Assembly: GCF_900106745.1 (NCBI RefSeq)
Contig: NZ_FNNV01000001.1
Coordinates: 682,001 to 746,000 of the forward strand
Origin: Paenibacillus sp. CF384
GTDB lineage: Bacteria > Bacillota > Bacilli > Paenibacillales > Paenibacillaceae
Length of the DNA stretch: 64,000 bases
Direction: 5' to 3'
In this document: piece after piece, positions 8,423 through 17,955 of the stretch
Position numbering within the stretch: the stretch's first letter is position 1
How the letters are laid out: each line of letters begins with the position of its first letter
Translations under genes and position numbers: made by a program
The notes under the pieces: model-generated
Databases searched by the model: none
The model's input: the letters and a program-made list of their open reading frames with translations, nothing else
What the model was told of the DNA's origin: nothing

Positions 8423-10180
8423 TTATTCAAATTTCGCTTTGGCTTCGTCAAACGCTTTGAGACGCCATTGGTAAAACTCCTCTGCGCCTGCATCGTTCAG
8501 CTTATCAATCAGCTTCTGCTGTCTTGCTTTATAATCTTCTTCGTTCTTCGCATGCAAGACGATATCCGGAATGCCTTTCGTAATTAAGTCATCCAGCTTC
8601 GTCTGAATCCGTTTCATATCATCCGTCAGCGGCGCCATTGCAGCCTGCTCGTCTTGCGGCATGACATTAAGCGTTTTGACCGAACCTGCATCCTCGAACT
8701 TAGAGTATGCGGCCGCTGGATATGGAACGCCAAAGTGGTCGGCATAGTCTTTCTGCAAGGAATTCATCTTCGTTGTGAACACTTCAGGTGTATTAAACAG
8801 ATTTACAGGACCGCCATCGCTAAGCATCGTATCGTCGGAAAGACCTTGTTGGTTCGCCATCATGTTAATGCCTGTTTTCTTCCAAGGATCGCCGCCGGCT
8901 TTGGAAAGTTCAACAATCTCAGGCTTCATTTGCGGTTTGCCGTCAACCATATCCCAGTGAACGCCTTGAATGCCGCTCTCGATCAGACGGGAGCCTTGCT
9001 CGGAGGACAGGAAGTTAATCAAATCCATTGCACGAGCCGGATCTTTACAGTTAGATGTAATCGCCCATGCGCGGTCGCCCCATCCTGCAACCGTAGTGCC
9101 AGCTGCCCATGCGAAGCCCCAGTCGAGCGGCAGGGTAACGAAGCCCTTGTCTGGTCCTTCTTTGAGCAATTCCGCATTCGCGTTCTGGAACGGCCAAGTC
9201 GCAATCGCATTCAGCAGCGTGCCCTGGGAAGCCTTTGTTACAAGGTCCTCGTATTTGGCTGTGAATGCATCCGGATCGAGAATCCCTTTTTGCTTCGATT
9301 TATACAGGAACTCCGCATTTGCCCAGACACCGCTTTTCGCAAGATCCGTGTAATCATTGACAATCGGATCGCCGGAGCCGGTCAGCATGCCCATGCTGGT
9401 TAAGCCCCAAGTGCCCCAATCGTTCCAAAGCGACGTACCGTATACTTTCTTGCCGTCTGCTGTTTTCGGATGCTTGGCAACCATGTCTGCCAGCACATTG
9501 ACCATATCATCGATGCTCTTCACTTGCGGGAAGCCGAGCTCTTTGTAATAATCCCAACGGACAACGAAGCCGGTTCCCTGCTCGAAGCCCCAACCTTTCT
9601 GGCCGATCTGAACCGGAATCACATACAGCTTGCCTGTGTCGTTGCTCCAGAACTTCTTGCTGTACGCCAAGCTTTTCTCGAAGACCGGCTTCTGAATATC
9701 CGGACCGTTCGACACAACCAAATCATCAAGTGGAATGATATTGTTGCCCTCAATCAACTGCTTCAAGTAGGAGGTATTGATGTTCTTCACTTGAATGATA
9801 TCCGGCAAATCACCGCCAGCCAGTTCTACCTTAAACTTCTCTTCATCGAAGGTTTCAAGATCCATCGTGACGCCTGTTTGTTTCGTAATTTCGGCGTATA
9901 CGTCGGTGCTCTCAAAATCCTTGGTCGTGCTGTTTACTTGTACTTTAAACGTAATAGGTGCTTTGGCATTCTCGGCTGGCGCATTGGCAGCAGTCTCATC
10001 CGTCGCTGTGCTGTTGTTCGTCGCTTCTGTAGTTGTATTCTCTGTTTCTGTCGTTGCAGGCGTGTTCGTCGAAGCCGTATTATTGGCATTGTTCCCGGAA
10101 TTGCCGCCGCAGCCTGACAAAACAACCAGCATGGTGGCAAGCATAAGAGCTGCCTTGCCTCGTGCTTTCTTTACCTTCAT
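8423..10180 (-). CDS. Sugar ABC transporter substrate-binding lipoprotein 1
   Basis: The 585-aa product is an extracellular solute-binding protein (family 1, LplA-like size class) that captures a saccharide for the permeases at 10256-12059. The signal peptide ends in the lipobox LSGC (about residue 23), followed by a long Asn/Thr/Glu-rich tether. The mature part has a typical start (ITFKVQVNSTTKDFESTDVY) and Trp/Tyr-rich pocket segments. It closely resembles the product at 12212-13912 along its length, so the locus carries two paralogous receptors. GGAGGT lies well placed before the ATG. A small hairpin (10213-10232, ATAGCT/AGCTAT) lies between it and the upstream permease and may stabilise the separate message. 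No cognate ATPase is nearby; these systems commonly share an MsmX-type ATPase encoded elsewhere. Confidence 0.92.
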   Translation of the reverse strand: MKVKKARGKAALMLATMLVVLSGCGGNSGNNANNTASTNTPATTETENTTTEATNNSTATDETAANAPAENAKAPITFKVQVNSTTKDFESTDVYAEITKQTGVTMDLETFDEEKFKVELAGGDLPDIIQVKNINTSYLKQLIEGNNIIPLDDLVVSNGPDIQKPVFEKSLAYSKKFWSNDTGKLYVIPVQIGQKGWGFEQGTGFVVRWDYYKELGFPQVKSIDDMVNVLADMVAKHPKTADGKKVYGTSLWNDWGTWGLTSMGMLTGSGDPIVNDYTDLAKSGVWANAEFLYKSKQKGILDPDAFTAKYEDLVTKASQGTLLNAIATWPFQNANAELLKEGPDKGFVTLPLDWGFAWAAGTTVAGWGDRAWAITSNCKDPARAMDLINFLSSEQGSRLIESGIQGVHWDMVDGKPQMKPEIVELSKAGGDPWKKTGINMMANQQGLSDDTMLSDGGPVNLFNTPEVFTTKMNSLQKDYADHFGVPYPAAAYSKFEDAGSVKTLNVMPQDEQAAMAPLTDDMKRIQTKLDDLITKGIPDIVLHAKNEEDYKARQQKLIDKLNDAGAEEFYQWRLKAFDEAKAKFE

Positions 10181-10255
10181 ACCATGACCTCCTGAAATGA
10201 TGTTCTATGATGATAGCTTCTAAATGAGCTATTGCATCCAAGCGCTATGGACTTG

Positions 10256-11134
10256 CTAGCCTTTGATGGCGCCAAGCATGAGTCCTTTGACAAAAAAACG
10301 CTGCAGGAACGGATATACGAGCATCACGGGCAGGGTAACCACCATGGTAATGGTGATCCGGATCGAATCCGGCGATATTTTGGAGGCAATGCCACGGTTT
10401 AAATCCTGCATGCTGCTGCTTGCCACGATACGCTGTGCATCCGTCAGATAGTTGTATAGGATCAACTGCAGCGTCTGCAGTCTATCACTCGATACGAGAA
10501 AATAATTGTCATACCAGGTGTTCCACTGCCCTACCGAAGCGAAGACGGCAATAGTAGCGACAATCGGCATGGAGAGCGGGAAGATGACATTCGTGAAGAT
10601 TTTAAAATGTCCGGCGCCGTCGATCATTGCGGACTCTTCCAGCGCTTGCGGAAGCTGTTCAATAAACGTCTTCAGCAGCACAACATAATAAGCGACAACA
10701 GCACCTGGCAGAATGTAGAGCAGGAAGTTGTTTTTCAGCCCCAGCTCCTTCATCGTGATATACCACGGAATCAGACCGGCGTTGAAGTACATGGTGATGA
10801 CCAAGAATCGGTAGATATATTTGCGCAGATACAGCTCGTTCTTCGTTACGGCATAAGCAAACCACGAGCAGCAGGCTATCGTGAGCGCTGTTCCAATGAC
10901 CGTACGAAGTACGGAGATGAAGAAGGAGTGCAGCATGTCGTCTAGCTTAAAGATTGTCGTATAGTTGACGAATGTGAATCCTCTAGGTATCAGCAGCACC
11001 CCTTTCAGCGCTTCCTGCGGCTCACTGAAAGAGTAGATCAAGATATAGTAGAACGGATAAATGCACATGATTGTGAATAGAATCTGCACCGTGTAGTTGA
11101 ACACATCGAACACAAGCGAGGAATCATTTTTCAT
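10256..11134 (-). CDS. Sugar ABC transporter permease (LplC/MalG type)
   Basis: The 292-aa membrane protein is of the BPD_transp_1 family, with about six transmembrane helices. The cytoplasmic EAA loop is visible as QALEESAMIDGAGHFKIF, where the ATPase docks. The C-terminus (PFLQRFFVKGLMLGAIKG) is the standard ending of this permease class. It lies 19 bp after the partner permease and is evidently co-transcribed with it. It would form the second half of the heterodimeric channel. Confidence 0.93.
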   Translation of the reverse strand: MKNDSSLVFDVFNYTVQILFTIMCIYPFYYILIYSFSEPQEALKGVLLIPRGFTFVNYTTIFKLDDMLHSFFISVLRTVIGTALTIACCSWFAYAVTKNELYLRKYIYRFLVITMYFNAGLIPWYITMKELGLKNNFLLYILPGAVVAYYVVLLKTFIEQLPQALEESAMIDGAGHFKIFTNVIFPLSMPIVATIAVFASVGQWNTWYDNYFLVSSDRLQTLQLILYNYLTDAQRIVASSSMQDLNRGIASKISPDSIRITITMVVTLPVMLVYPFLQRFFVKGLMLGAIKG

Positions 11135-11153
11135 ACGTCGTCAATACCTCCAG

Positions 11154-12059
11154 CTAGAATACGGAATGGCCTCTTACTTTCTTGGACAGCGCGTTCATGG
11201 AGAACAATAGCAGGATGCTGATGATCGATTTGGCTATGCCGATTGCCGTACCGAAGGAGATGTCGCCTGTCGTAATCCCGACGCGGTAGACGTAGTAATC
11301 AAGGGCTTCTATTCGGTCTGCTACCAGCGAATTGTAGAAGACGAAGTTTTGCTCAAAGCCGGATGCCCCGTTAGAGAGGACGCTTGCAATATTGAGCAGC
11401 AGCAATACGAAGAAGGTTGGCATGATGCCCGGAACCGTTATGGCCATGATTCGTTGAAAGCGGCCCGCCCCATCGACCTTGGCTGCATCATACAACTCGG
11501 GATCAATGCCTGCTATCGCGGCCAAGTAGATAATGGCGCCCCAGCCTAAGCTTTTCCAAATCGTGATCCCGGTCTGAAACCACCAGGTCGCCGCTGAGTT
11601 GCCAAGCAAAGTCGTCGGTTCATCGATCCAATGGAGCTTCATCAGAATTTCATTGAGCAAGCCACCGGAGGAGAACATGAAGAAAGCAAGGGAATACACG
11701 ATAATCCAGCTTATAAAATTCGGCAGCGTCGTCAGCGTTTGCACGATTTTGCGGAAGCGCTTGCTTCTCAACTCGTTGAGCATGATCGCAAAGATGACGG
11801 ACAGCGGAGAAGCTAGAATTGATAAGAAGCTGAGCGCGAGCGTATTGGTGAGAACTCGGAACAAATCCTCCTTCTCCTCAATCGCCCAGCGGAAGAACTT
11901 CAATCCGACAAACGGCGTCTGCGATAACGGAATGCCCGGCTTGTAATCGTAGAACGCGTACACCCATCCGAACAATGGAATGTAGTTGAAGGCGAATACC
12001 AGGAGGATAAACGGCACAACCATGATGAACAATGTGACTCGGCTAGCTTTAAATTTCAT
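11154..12059 (-). CDS. Sugar ABC transporter permease (LplB type)
   Basis: The 301-aa membrane protein is the partner permease. Its N-terminus (FIMVVPFILLVFAFNYIPLFGWVYAF, given here only as a hydrophobic stretch) and its EAA loop (ELYDAAKVDGAGRFQRIM) fit LplB/UgpA-type subunits. The ATG at 12059 is preferred, with GGAG eleven bases upstream; the frame can be extended to a TTG at 12110, but the -10 element at 12093-12098 lies inside that extension, which argues against it. The gene has its own predicted activator-dependent promoter (box at 12117-12145), so the permeases, binding protein 1 and possibly the mannosidase can be induced separately from the regulator genes. Confidence 0.92.
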   Translation of the reverse strand: MKFKASRVTLFIMVVPFILLVFAFNYIPLFGWVYAFYDYKPGIPLSQTPFVGLKFFRWAIEEKEDLFRVLTNTLALSFLSILASPLSVIFAIMLNELRSKRFRKIVQTLTTLPNFISWIIVYSLAFFMFSSGGLLNEILMKLHWIDEPTTLLGNSAATWWFQTGITIWKSLGWGAIIYLAAIAGIDPELYDAAKVDGAGRFQRIMAITVPGIMPTFFVLLLLNIASVLSNGASGFEQNFVFYNSLVADRIEALDYYVYRVGITTGDISFGTAIGIAKSIISILLLFSMNALSKKVRGHSVF

Positions 12060-12092
12060 CTCTCGTATCACTCCGTCTCTTTTTCTATCCTC

Positions 12093-12098
12093 AGTATA
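12093..12098 (-). promoter_or_regulatory. -10 element (TATACT) of the permease operon promoter
   Basis: TATACT on the minus strand lies exactly 18 bases downstream of the box at 12117-12145, the same spacing as at the GH35 promoter. Confidence 0.6.
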
Positions 12099-12116
12099 AG
12101 AAATCGCCAAGGACGT

Positions 12117-12145
12117 AAATATGAAGTTTTCTACGATTTTTGGAC
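12117..12145 (-). promoter_or_regulatory. Predicted AraC-type regulator box, site 2 (permease operon)
   Basis: The minus strand reads GTCCAAAAA-N2-GTAGA-N3-CTTCAT and differs from site 1 (392-420) at only two of 29 positions. It overlaps the position where a -35 would be, as expected for a directly contacting activator. Confidence 0.62.
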
Positions 12146-12192
12146 TAAAATAGGCTCCCCCACGGCAGCTGAACGCTGCTTTGGAAGAGCCT
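12145..12192 (-). terminator. Terminator after binding lipoprotein 2
   Basis: AGGCTC (12152-12157) pairs with GAGCCT (12187-12192), enclosing an inner GCAGC/GCTGC stem. The minus strand then reads ATTTTAG. It separates the regulator-kinase-lipoprotein transcript from the permease operon. Confidence 0.7.
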
Positions 12193-12211
12193 GGAATGAT
12201 GGTGTGAACGT

Positions 12212-13912
12212 CTACCCGCCTGCAAGCCGTGCTTTCGTCTCCTCATAAGACCGTTTATACCACGCGAAATAGATATCTGCGCCTGCCTCTATTAATTCAT
12301 CTATCAATTCCTGTTGGTGGACTTTGAAGTCTTGATCGTTCTTGGAACCGAGGACAATGATCGGCATTCCTTTCACGAGCAGCTCATCGAGCTTAGTCTG
12401 AATGCGCTTCATGTCATCCGGCGGCGAAGGCATTGCACTTAGCACATCCAGTGGCATATGGGACAGCGTTTTCACTTTCCCTTGATCTACCAGCCGCTTG
12501 TACGCCTCTGCCGGGTAGGAAACGTCATAGTATTCGTCATAATCCTTGTTCAGCGAATTCACTTTGGTCGCGAACACCTCAGGCGTATTGAACAGATTAA
12601 CAATTCCTCCGTCGCTGAGCTTCGTATAGTCAGCAAAACCTTGCTGGTTGGCGATCATGCCAATCCCCGTCTTCTTCCAGTTGTCTCCACCGCTTGCCGC
12701 AAGTGTGACCGTCTCTGGTTTCATCGCCGGTTTGCCATCCACGTACGTCCAATGTTCGCCTTCAATGCCGCTGGCAATCAGCCGCGAGCCTTGCTCGGAC
12801 ACGAGGAAATTGATGAGATCCATCGCACGCTCCGGATATTTGCAGTTCGCGGAAATGGCAAAAGCGCGATCGCTCCAACCCGCTATCGTCGTGCCTCCGA
12901 CATTCGTGAACCCAAAGTCCAGCGGAATCGTGACGAACCCTTTATCAGGCCCTTCCTTCAGCAGATCCGCGTTAATTCGTGTGAACGGCCATGTCGCGAC
13001 GGCCGAGAGCAGCGTGCCCTCCGATGCTTTGGCTACAATGTCGTTATATTTGGCTGTAAAAGCATCCGGATCTAGAATCCCCTTCTGCTGCGCCTTGTAC
13101 ATGAACATCGCGGTGTCCCAGATTTCGCTGTGAGTCGTATCGGTATAAGTGTTGATCAGCTGCATCAAATTGGTGTTGAACATCCCGTTGCCGGTAATCA
13201 ACCCCATACTTCGGATGCCCCATGTCGCCCAGTCATTCCACATACTGACCCCGTACACTTTCTTGCCGTCCTTCGTCGTCCCATGCCTCTGTACCATATT
13301 GGTCAGCACATTCACCATATCGTCGATGGAATCGATCTTCGGATATCCGAGCTCCTTGTAATAATCCCAACGCACATTAAAGCCGACCTGCTGCTCAAAG
13401 CCGAAATCGCTGGTGCCGATTTGGACCGGAACCATGTACAGCTTGTACGTATTGTCGCTCCAGAATTTCCGGATATACGCGAAGCTTTTCTCAAATACCG
13501 GCAGCTGTAAGTCAGGTCCATTCGTCTTCAGCAGCTCGTCCAGCGGAATGATGTTACTGCCTGCTATCAGCTCCTTGATGTTCTTATTCGGTACCTGGAT
13601 AATATCCGGCAAATCGCCGCCGGCCAGCTCGACCTTGAATTTCTGTTCATCATACAATTCCAGATTCATCGTCACGCCGGTCTGTCTCGTAATCTCGTTG
13701 TATACCTCTGTATGCTCGAAGTCCTTGCCTACACTATTCAATTGAACTTTAAGCGTAACCGGCTGTTTGGCCGGCACGACAGTATCGTTGTTTTCTTCGG
13801 TTTGCACGTCCTGCGTTTGCTGCTTCGGCTCGCCGGTTCCGCTGCAAGCGGTCAACAAGGCGAGCATGATCGTCATCGTCAACATGATTCGCGGCCTAAT
13901 TATCGGCTTCAA
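12212..13912 (-). CDS. Sugar ABC transporter substrate-binding lipoprotein 2
   Basis: The 566-aa product is a paralogue of the binding protein at 8423-10180; both share, for example, TPEVFTTK/TPEVFATK and RIQTKLD blocks and the same domain order. The lipobox is LTAC. The start is a TTG at 13912 with GGAGG eight bases upstream. It overlaps the last 17 bp of the kinase gene, so translation is probably coupled. Being in the same transcript as the sensor kinase, it may work as the ligand-presenting sensor partner while protein 1 serves transport; this is inference. It could equally be a second import receptor with different specificity. Confidence 0.9.
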   Translation of the reverse strand: MKPIIRPRIMLTMTIMLALLTACSGTGEPKQQTQDVQTEENNDTVVPAKQPVTLKVQLNSVGKDFEHTEVYNEITRQTGVTMNLELYDEQKFKVELAGGDLPDIIQVPNKNIKELIAGSNIIPLDELLKTNGPDLQLPVFEKSFAYIRKFWSDNTYKLYMVPVQIGTSDFGFEQQVGFNVRWDYYKELGYPKIDSIDDMVNVLTNMVQRHGTTKDGKKVYGVSMWNDWATWGIRSMGLITGNGMFNTNLMQLINTYTDTTHSEIWDTAMFMYKAQQKGILDPDAFTAKYNDIVAKASEGTLLSAVATWPFTRINADLLKEGPDKGFVTIPLDFGFTNVGGTTIAGWSDRAFAISANCKYPERAMDLINFLVSEQGSRLIASGIEGEHWTYVDGKPAMKPETVTLAASGGDNWKKTGIGMIANQQGFADYTKLSDGGIVNLFNTPEVFATKVNSLNKDYDEYYDVSYPAEAYKRLVDQGKVKTLSHMPLDVLSAMPSPPDDMKRIQTKLDELLVKGMPIIVLGSKNDQDFKVHQQELIDELIEAGADIYFAWYKRSYEETKARLAGG

Positions 13913-15764
13913 GCTGTTCGCCTCCAGTAATCAGTGAGGTTGGTTGGTCATAAATGGCGGGAATGGTCATGAATACTTTCGTTTCGACCCCTTCCTTGCT
14001 TTGCACTTCGATGCCATATCGTTCGCCAAAATGCAGCCTGATCCGCTTGTTCACATTGTTCAGCCCGATCCCCTTCGATGCCCGATCCCCGTTCAATTGG
14101 GATTGAATCTTCCGATTGACTTCGATCACTTTATCGGCCGCCATACCGCCGCAGGTGTCATGCACCACAACAAGCAAATCGTCGCCTTTCTCAGAGACCG
14201 AGATTTGAATGACCCCTTTATGCATCTCGCCATGAATCAGCGCATTCTCGATGGACGGCTGAATCATGAAGCGAAGCGTCTGGCATTGCAGCAGCTGCTC
14301 CGGCACGTCGAATTCAAACCTCATTTCCTCGCCGTACCTGAAATTCATAATGTTGATATAACTTTGAACGAACGCAATTTCCTCTTTAATCGACCAGAGA
14401 GGCGAAGGATCATAGTAAATCGGCCTAAGCATATTACCTAAGCTGGTCATGCACTCCATGATGTTAGGTGCCTTGGCAATAGCCGCCATCCACTTCACCG
14501 TATTCAGCGTGTTGTACAAGAAGTGAGGATTAATTTGCGATTGGAGCGCTTCGATCTCAAGCTGGCGCTTCGTCTTCTCGGTCTCCTCATTCTGATTCAT
14601 CAGCTCCAGAATACCGGTAGACATGCTGTTGAACTGCTCGATCAGCAGTGAGATTTCTTTATTGGACGCTTGAGGCAAGGTCATGCCGATGTTCCCTCGG
14701 CCGACATTCTTCATCCCTTTAATCAGCTGATGCAGCGATTTCATTATGCGGTCCATCCATAACGATGCGAAGACGACGATCAGAATGAGCGACAGCAGGA
14801 AGACCGCAGCCGTGAATCGCCCAATCTGGCTAATATCTTTCGTATACAGCTCGGTAGGCACCTCGTTAACCAAGGTCCAGCCGGTTTCTTTCATCCGATA
14901 ATAAATAATTTGCTCATGCGTTCCGGCCCGGCTATCTGCGAAACTGCCGAATGCATGCTCCGGCGTCAGCTTCGAGATGAACGGATACGGCTGATCAATC
15001 GTTTCCTCAATCGTGCTTGAAATCACTTTGCCGTAGCGATCGATGATATGCATGGAGCCGCCGGGCGTGCTCTGCAGACTTCCATAGCCGGAATTGAAAT
15101 AACGCTCATTCACATTAAAGACGAGCTCTGCGCTCATCTGGCTGCCCCCGATCCACCTTACGCCGCGCAGCGAGGAGATGACCCTGGAATTGGACAGCCC
15201 ATCCGGAATCGAGCTGCGCATAAAGTCAATCGTCTCCAAGCCGCCTGTCCAAATCGTTTGCGGGAAACTGGATTTCACTTGCTCGTATAACGGAGTAGCG
15301 TAGAACGGATAGTTCCTTCCCACCTCCGCCGTACTCTGATTCTGAGAGAGCGTTCCCCCGATAACCGTGCCGTTCTCAGCGAAGATATACACCGAATCCA
15401 AATAATTATAAGTCGTTAAATATTGATTAATCCGATCCATAATGTCTCGTTCCAGTGCAATGAATTCGAGATGCGAAAGCTTGTCGCTTTGCAGAAACGA
15501 CTGAACTTTGGTTTCCATGAGGAAGGTCTTCGACAGCTTATCCACCTCATGGAGCAAAGTAAGCGTATTCATTTCAATTTGACGAAATTGCGATAAGGTG
15601 GTCTCCTGTGTTCTCGTTTGGAAGATGTCCAGTGTTTTCTTATAGCTGTAATAGGAGCTAATGGACAAGACCAGCAGCGTAACCGCCATAAAGGAGAAAA
15701 TAAGCTGCGCCTTAAGCGAGATGCCGGAGAGTCGAAACTTGAACTTCGCTGCATTGGCAATCAT
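13896..15764 (-). CDS. Sensor histidine kinase, YesM/LytS-like
   Basis: The 622-aa membrane kinase is of the His_kinase (PF06580) type. It has an N-terminal helix, a ~260-residue extracellular sensor (Cache-like), a second membrane helix (FTAAVFLLSLILIVVFASLW), a HAMP segment and the phospho-acceptor motif QSQINPHFLYNTLNTVKW (His about residue 411). The ATP lid contains GIGLNNVNKRIRLHFG. The ATG at 15764 overlaps the stop of the regulator gene (ATGA), with GGAGG four bases upstream. It should phosphorylate the AraC-type regulator encoded immediately before it in response to an extracellular sugar, possibly via the lipoprotein encoded downstream. Confidence 0.93.
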   Translation of the reverse strand: MIANAAKFKFRLSGISLKAQLIFSFMAVTLLVLSISSYYSYKKTLDIFQTRTQETTLSQFRQIEMNTLTLLHEVDKLSKTFLMETKVQSFLQSDKLSHLEFIALERDIMDRINQYLTTYNYLDSVYIFAENGTVIGGTLSQNQSTAEVGRNYPFYATPLYEQVKSSFPQTIWTGGLETIDFMRSSIPDGLSNSRVISSLRGVRWIGGSQMSAELVFNVNERYFNSGYGSLQSTPGGSMHIIDRYGKVISSTIEETIDQPYPFISKLTPEHAFGSFADSRAGTHEQIIYYRMKETGWTLVNEVPTELYTKDISQIGRFTAAVFLLSLILIVVFASLWMDRIMKSLHQLIKGMKNVGRGNIGMTLPQASNKEISLLIEQFNSMSTGILELMNQNEETEKTKRQLEIEALQSQINPHFLYNTLNTVKWMAAIAKAPNIMECMTSLGNMLRPIYYDPSPLWSIKEEIAFVQSYINIMNFRYGEEMRFEFDVPEQLLQCQTLRFMIQPSIENALIHGEMHKGVIQISVSEKGDDLLVVVHDTCGGMAADKVIEVNRKIQSQLNGDRASKGIGLNNVNKRIRLHFGERYGIEVQSKEGVETKVFMTIPAIYDQPTSLITGGEQLEADN

Positions 15765-17389
15765 TTGTCCTCCGCCTCCACCGTACCTGTCCAGTCGTTG
15801 ATCCACAATCTGCGAAAGCCGTTCGGCCTTACGCCCGTGTGCTTCTTGAAGGCACGGCTGAAGTAGCTGTCATCGGTAAATCCGACCTGCTGCGCAACCT
15901 CATAGGATCGGAGATTGGTGCCGAGCAGCAGCTCCTTCGCTTTCTCCAAGCGAATGCGGTTGAGATATTCGGAGAAGTTCATTTGCAGCTCTTTCTTGAA
16001 CAATACGCTTAAGTAGTTCGGCGTCAATTCCAAGTACTGCGCAATTTGCTGCAAGGAGATGTCCTCGTGGAATCGGTCTTGAATGAACCTTACGGCACGC
16101 GCTATATCTTTGCTCAGCTGCTTCTTGATACCGCCTCTGGAGATGATTTCGGATAGAAATTTACTATAAGCTGTCGCTGCTTCATCCAGCGTTTCGCATT
16201 TCTGCATCTCTTCGCCATAAGCGGAGACAAGCGCTGTTACTTCCGATTCACTAAGGGAGGCGGTGACAGACGGGCAATGCAGCAGGCGGACGAACAGCTT
16301 CCTAATATCCTGTTCATGGCTGAGCCGACCGGATGTGAGGAAGGATTGCACGATGGCTTCCACATCCTTCTGCGCCGCTTCTTCGATCATCGACCATTTC
16401 TCATGAAACTGCTGCAGCTTCCTGCGCACGAGTTCCTCGGTCGCATCGGCATCCACATCGCTGAGGAACAGCAAACGCTCCGTACCATGGAAGAATTTCT
16501 GCGCGACCGCTCGTTCGCTTTCCTTGTAAAGCGTGTGCAGCGAAGCGTATCCGCTCTTCATCCCGCTCACGCCGAACGTTGCGGAGATGTTGAAGAACCG
16601 GCTCAGCACCTTCTGAATCTGGGTCATAATCCCGATCATTTCCTCACGAATTTGATATTCGCTCGCGATATCTCGGAAGCTGAAGATGAATAGATATCGT
16701 TTGTCTTCGTCGGAAACGACCTCGCCGCGCTGCGACTGTACGAGCAGCTCATTCAAGACATTCAAGAAGGTAACGCGTATCAGCTCGCCCTTCTCGTCAT
16801 TGAATTTCGTTTGCACCAGCTCGAAATGATCGATTTCCATCATCGCAACGATGAGCCGCTCCGGGTTCAGCCGCAGCTTCAATTGATCGATATGATGAAC
16901 GAACTCGTCTTTGGAATAGAGATGGTAGAAGACGAAGTTCTTGATAATGTTTTCCTTCAGCTGATCCGGGTTATGGATGATCCCTTTGGATGTACCGAGC
17001 GTCATCTGCGTGCCGAGCTCTTCGCGCACGCGCATCAGTACATGATGGATCTCCTCCTCCGTCATCGTCAGCTTCAGAATATAACTGGAGATGCCAAGCT
17101 GCATCGCCTGGCGAATTAAATCAAAATCCTCCATGCACGACAAAATGACAATACGCGTCTGCGCATCCTGCTCCCGAATCTTCTTGATGAGCTCGATCCC
17201 GCCCATAATCGGCATGCGAAGGTCGGTGATGATGACATCCGGACGCACGCTGTTCGTGTAATATTCCCACGCTTCCCTGCCATTGGCCGCATCTGCGCAT
17301 ACGGTCATCCCGTAATTGTCCCATTGCACGGAGTTTTTGAATCCTAAACGTACGAGCATTTCGTCTTCAACAATCATGACGTTGAACAT
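15761..17389 (-). CDS. AraC-family response regulator, YesN-like
   Basis: The 542-aa product has an N-terminal receiver (VEDEMLVRLGFK, phospho-acceptor in DVIITDLRMPIMGG near Asp55), a long central region, and a C-terminal double helix-turn-helix of AraC type (ISLQQIAQYLELTPNYLSVLF; VAQQVGFTDDSYFSRAFKK). AGGAGG lies seven bases before the ATG. It forms an operon with the sensor kinase and binding lipoprotein 2. The three near-identical boxes at 392, 5319 and 12117 are the natural candidates for its targets. No copy of the box is visible before this gene itself. Confidence 0.94.
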   Translation of the reverse strand: MFNVMIVEDEMLVRLGFKNSVQWDNYGMTVCADAANGREAWEYYTNSVRPDVIITDLRMPIMGGIELIKKIREQDAQTRIVILSCMEDFDLIRQAMQLGISSYILKLTMTEEEIHHVLMRVREELGTQMTLGTSKGIIHNPDQLKENIIKNFVFYHLYSKDEFVHHIDQLKLRLNPERLIVAMMEIDHFELVQTKFNDEKGELIRVTFLNVLNELLVQSQRGEVVSDEDKRYLFIFSFRDIASEYQIREEMIGIMTQIQKVLSRFFNISATFGVSGMKSGYASLHTLYKESERAVAQKFFHGTERLLFLSDVDADATEELVRRKLQQFHEKWSMIEEAAQKDVEAIVQSFLTSGRLSHEQDIRKLFVRLLHCPSVTASLSESEVTALVSAYGEEMQKCETLDEAATAYSKFLSEIISRGGIKKQLSKDIARAVRFIQDRFHEDISLQQIAQYLELTPNYLSVLFKKELQMNFSEYLNRIRLEKAKELLLGTNLRSYEVAQQVGFTDDSYFSRAFKKHTGVRPNGFRRLWINDWTGTVEAEDK

Positions 17390-17475
17390 GCAGAAGCCTC
17401 CTAGCCCCTCTGATGGTGCTGCAAGCTTACCATACTATTATGCCTGGCAGATGGTCAATCGTTTCCGTTTGTTCG

Positions 17476-17940
17476 CTAGATTTCCGTATATTGGGAAGCC
17501 GGTTTATTTCTGTTCACGAGCAGCAAATGGTCACAGACCAGAACGGTTTCCTTATTCTGATTGATGACTTCCACATGTTCCACAACAACACCGAATTCAG
17601 GACGTTTCGGATAATCACGCTTCTCCGAGATGGTGATGCGCACCGAGATCGTATCCCCGATAAACACCGGTTTGGTGAAACGAAGCTTGTCGTACCCATA
17701 GGAGAATGCCTCCGGATTAAGTTCACCTGCGGACATGCCGACACCGACACTGAACACCAACGTGCCATGTGCGATTCGCTGGCCGAACGGCTGCGTTTTG
17801 CACCATTCAGCGTCCATATGATGCGGATAGAAATCTCCGGTTTGGCCGGCATGCAGCACAATATCCGTCTCCGTAATCGTACGACCAAACGTGCTTCTCA
17901 CTGCTCCTATCTCGTAATCGTCGTAAAATAAACTTCTCAT
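17476..17940 (-). CDS. MaoC-like (R)-hydratase
   Basis: The 154-aa single hot-dog-fold protein of the MaoC family would hydrate or dehydrate an enoyl-CoA/hydroxyacyl-CoA. The hydratase motif appears as [14 protein letters not shown] (Asp and His near residues 36-41), followed by [20 protein letters not shown] precedes the ATG by eight bases. It is the last gene of the operon with two CoA-transferases and an amidohydrolase, so it probably acts on a CoA ester made by those enzymes. No terminator is seen between it and the next gene. Confidence 0.85.
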   Translation of the reverse strand: MRSLFYDDYEIGAVRSTFGRTITETDIVLHAGQTGDFYPHHMDAEWCKTQPFGQRIAHGTLVFSVGVGMSAGELNPEAFSYGYDKLRFTKPVFIGDTISVRITISEKRDYPKRPEFGVVVEHVEVINQNKETVLVCDHLLLVNRNKPASQYTEI

Positions 17941-17955
17941 CCCGCAAGCCTCCTT

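Noticed and set aside
12060-12110. Longer start (TTG at 12110) for the LplB-type permease
   Set aside because: The predicted -10 element lies within this extension, and the ATG at 12059 matches family N-termini.
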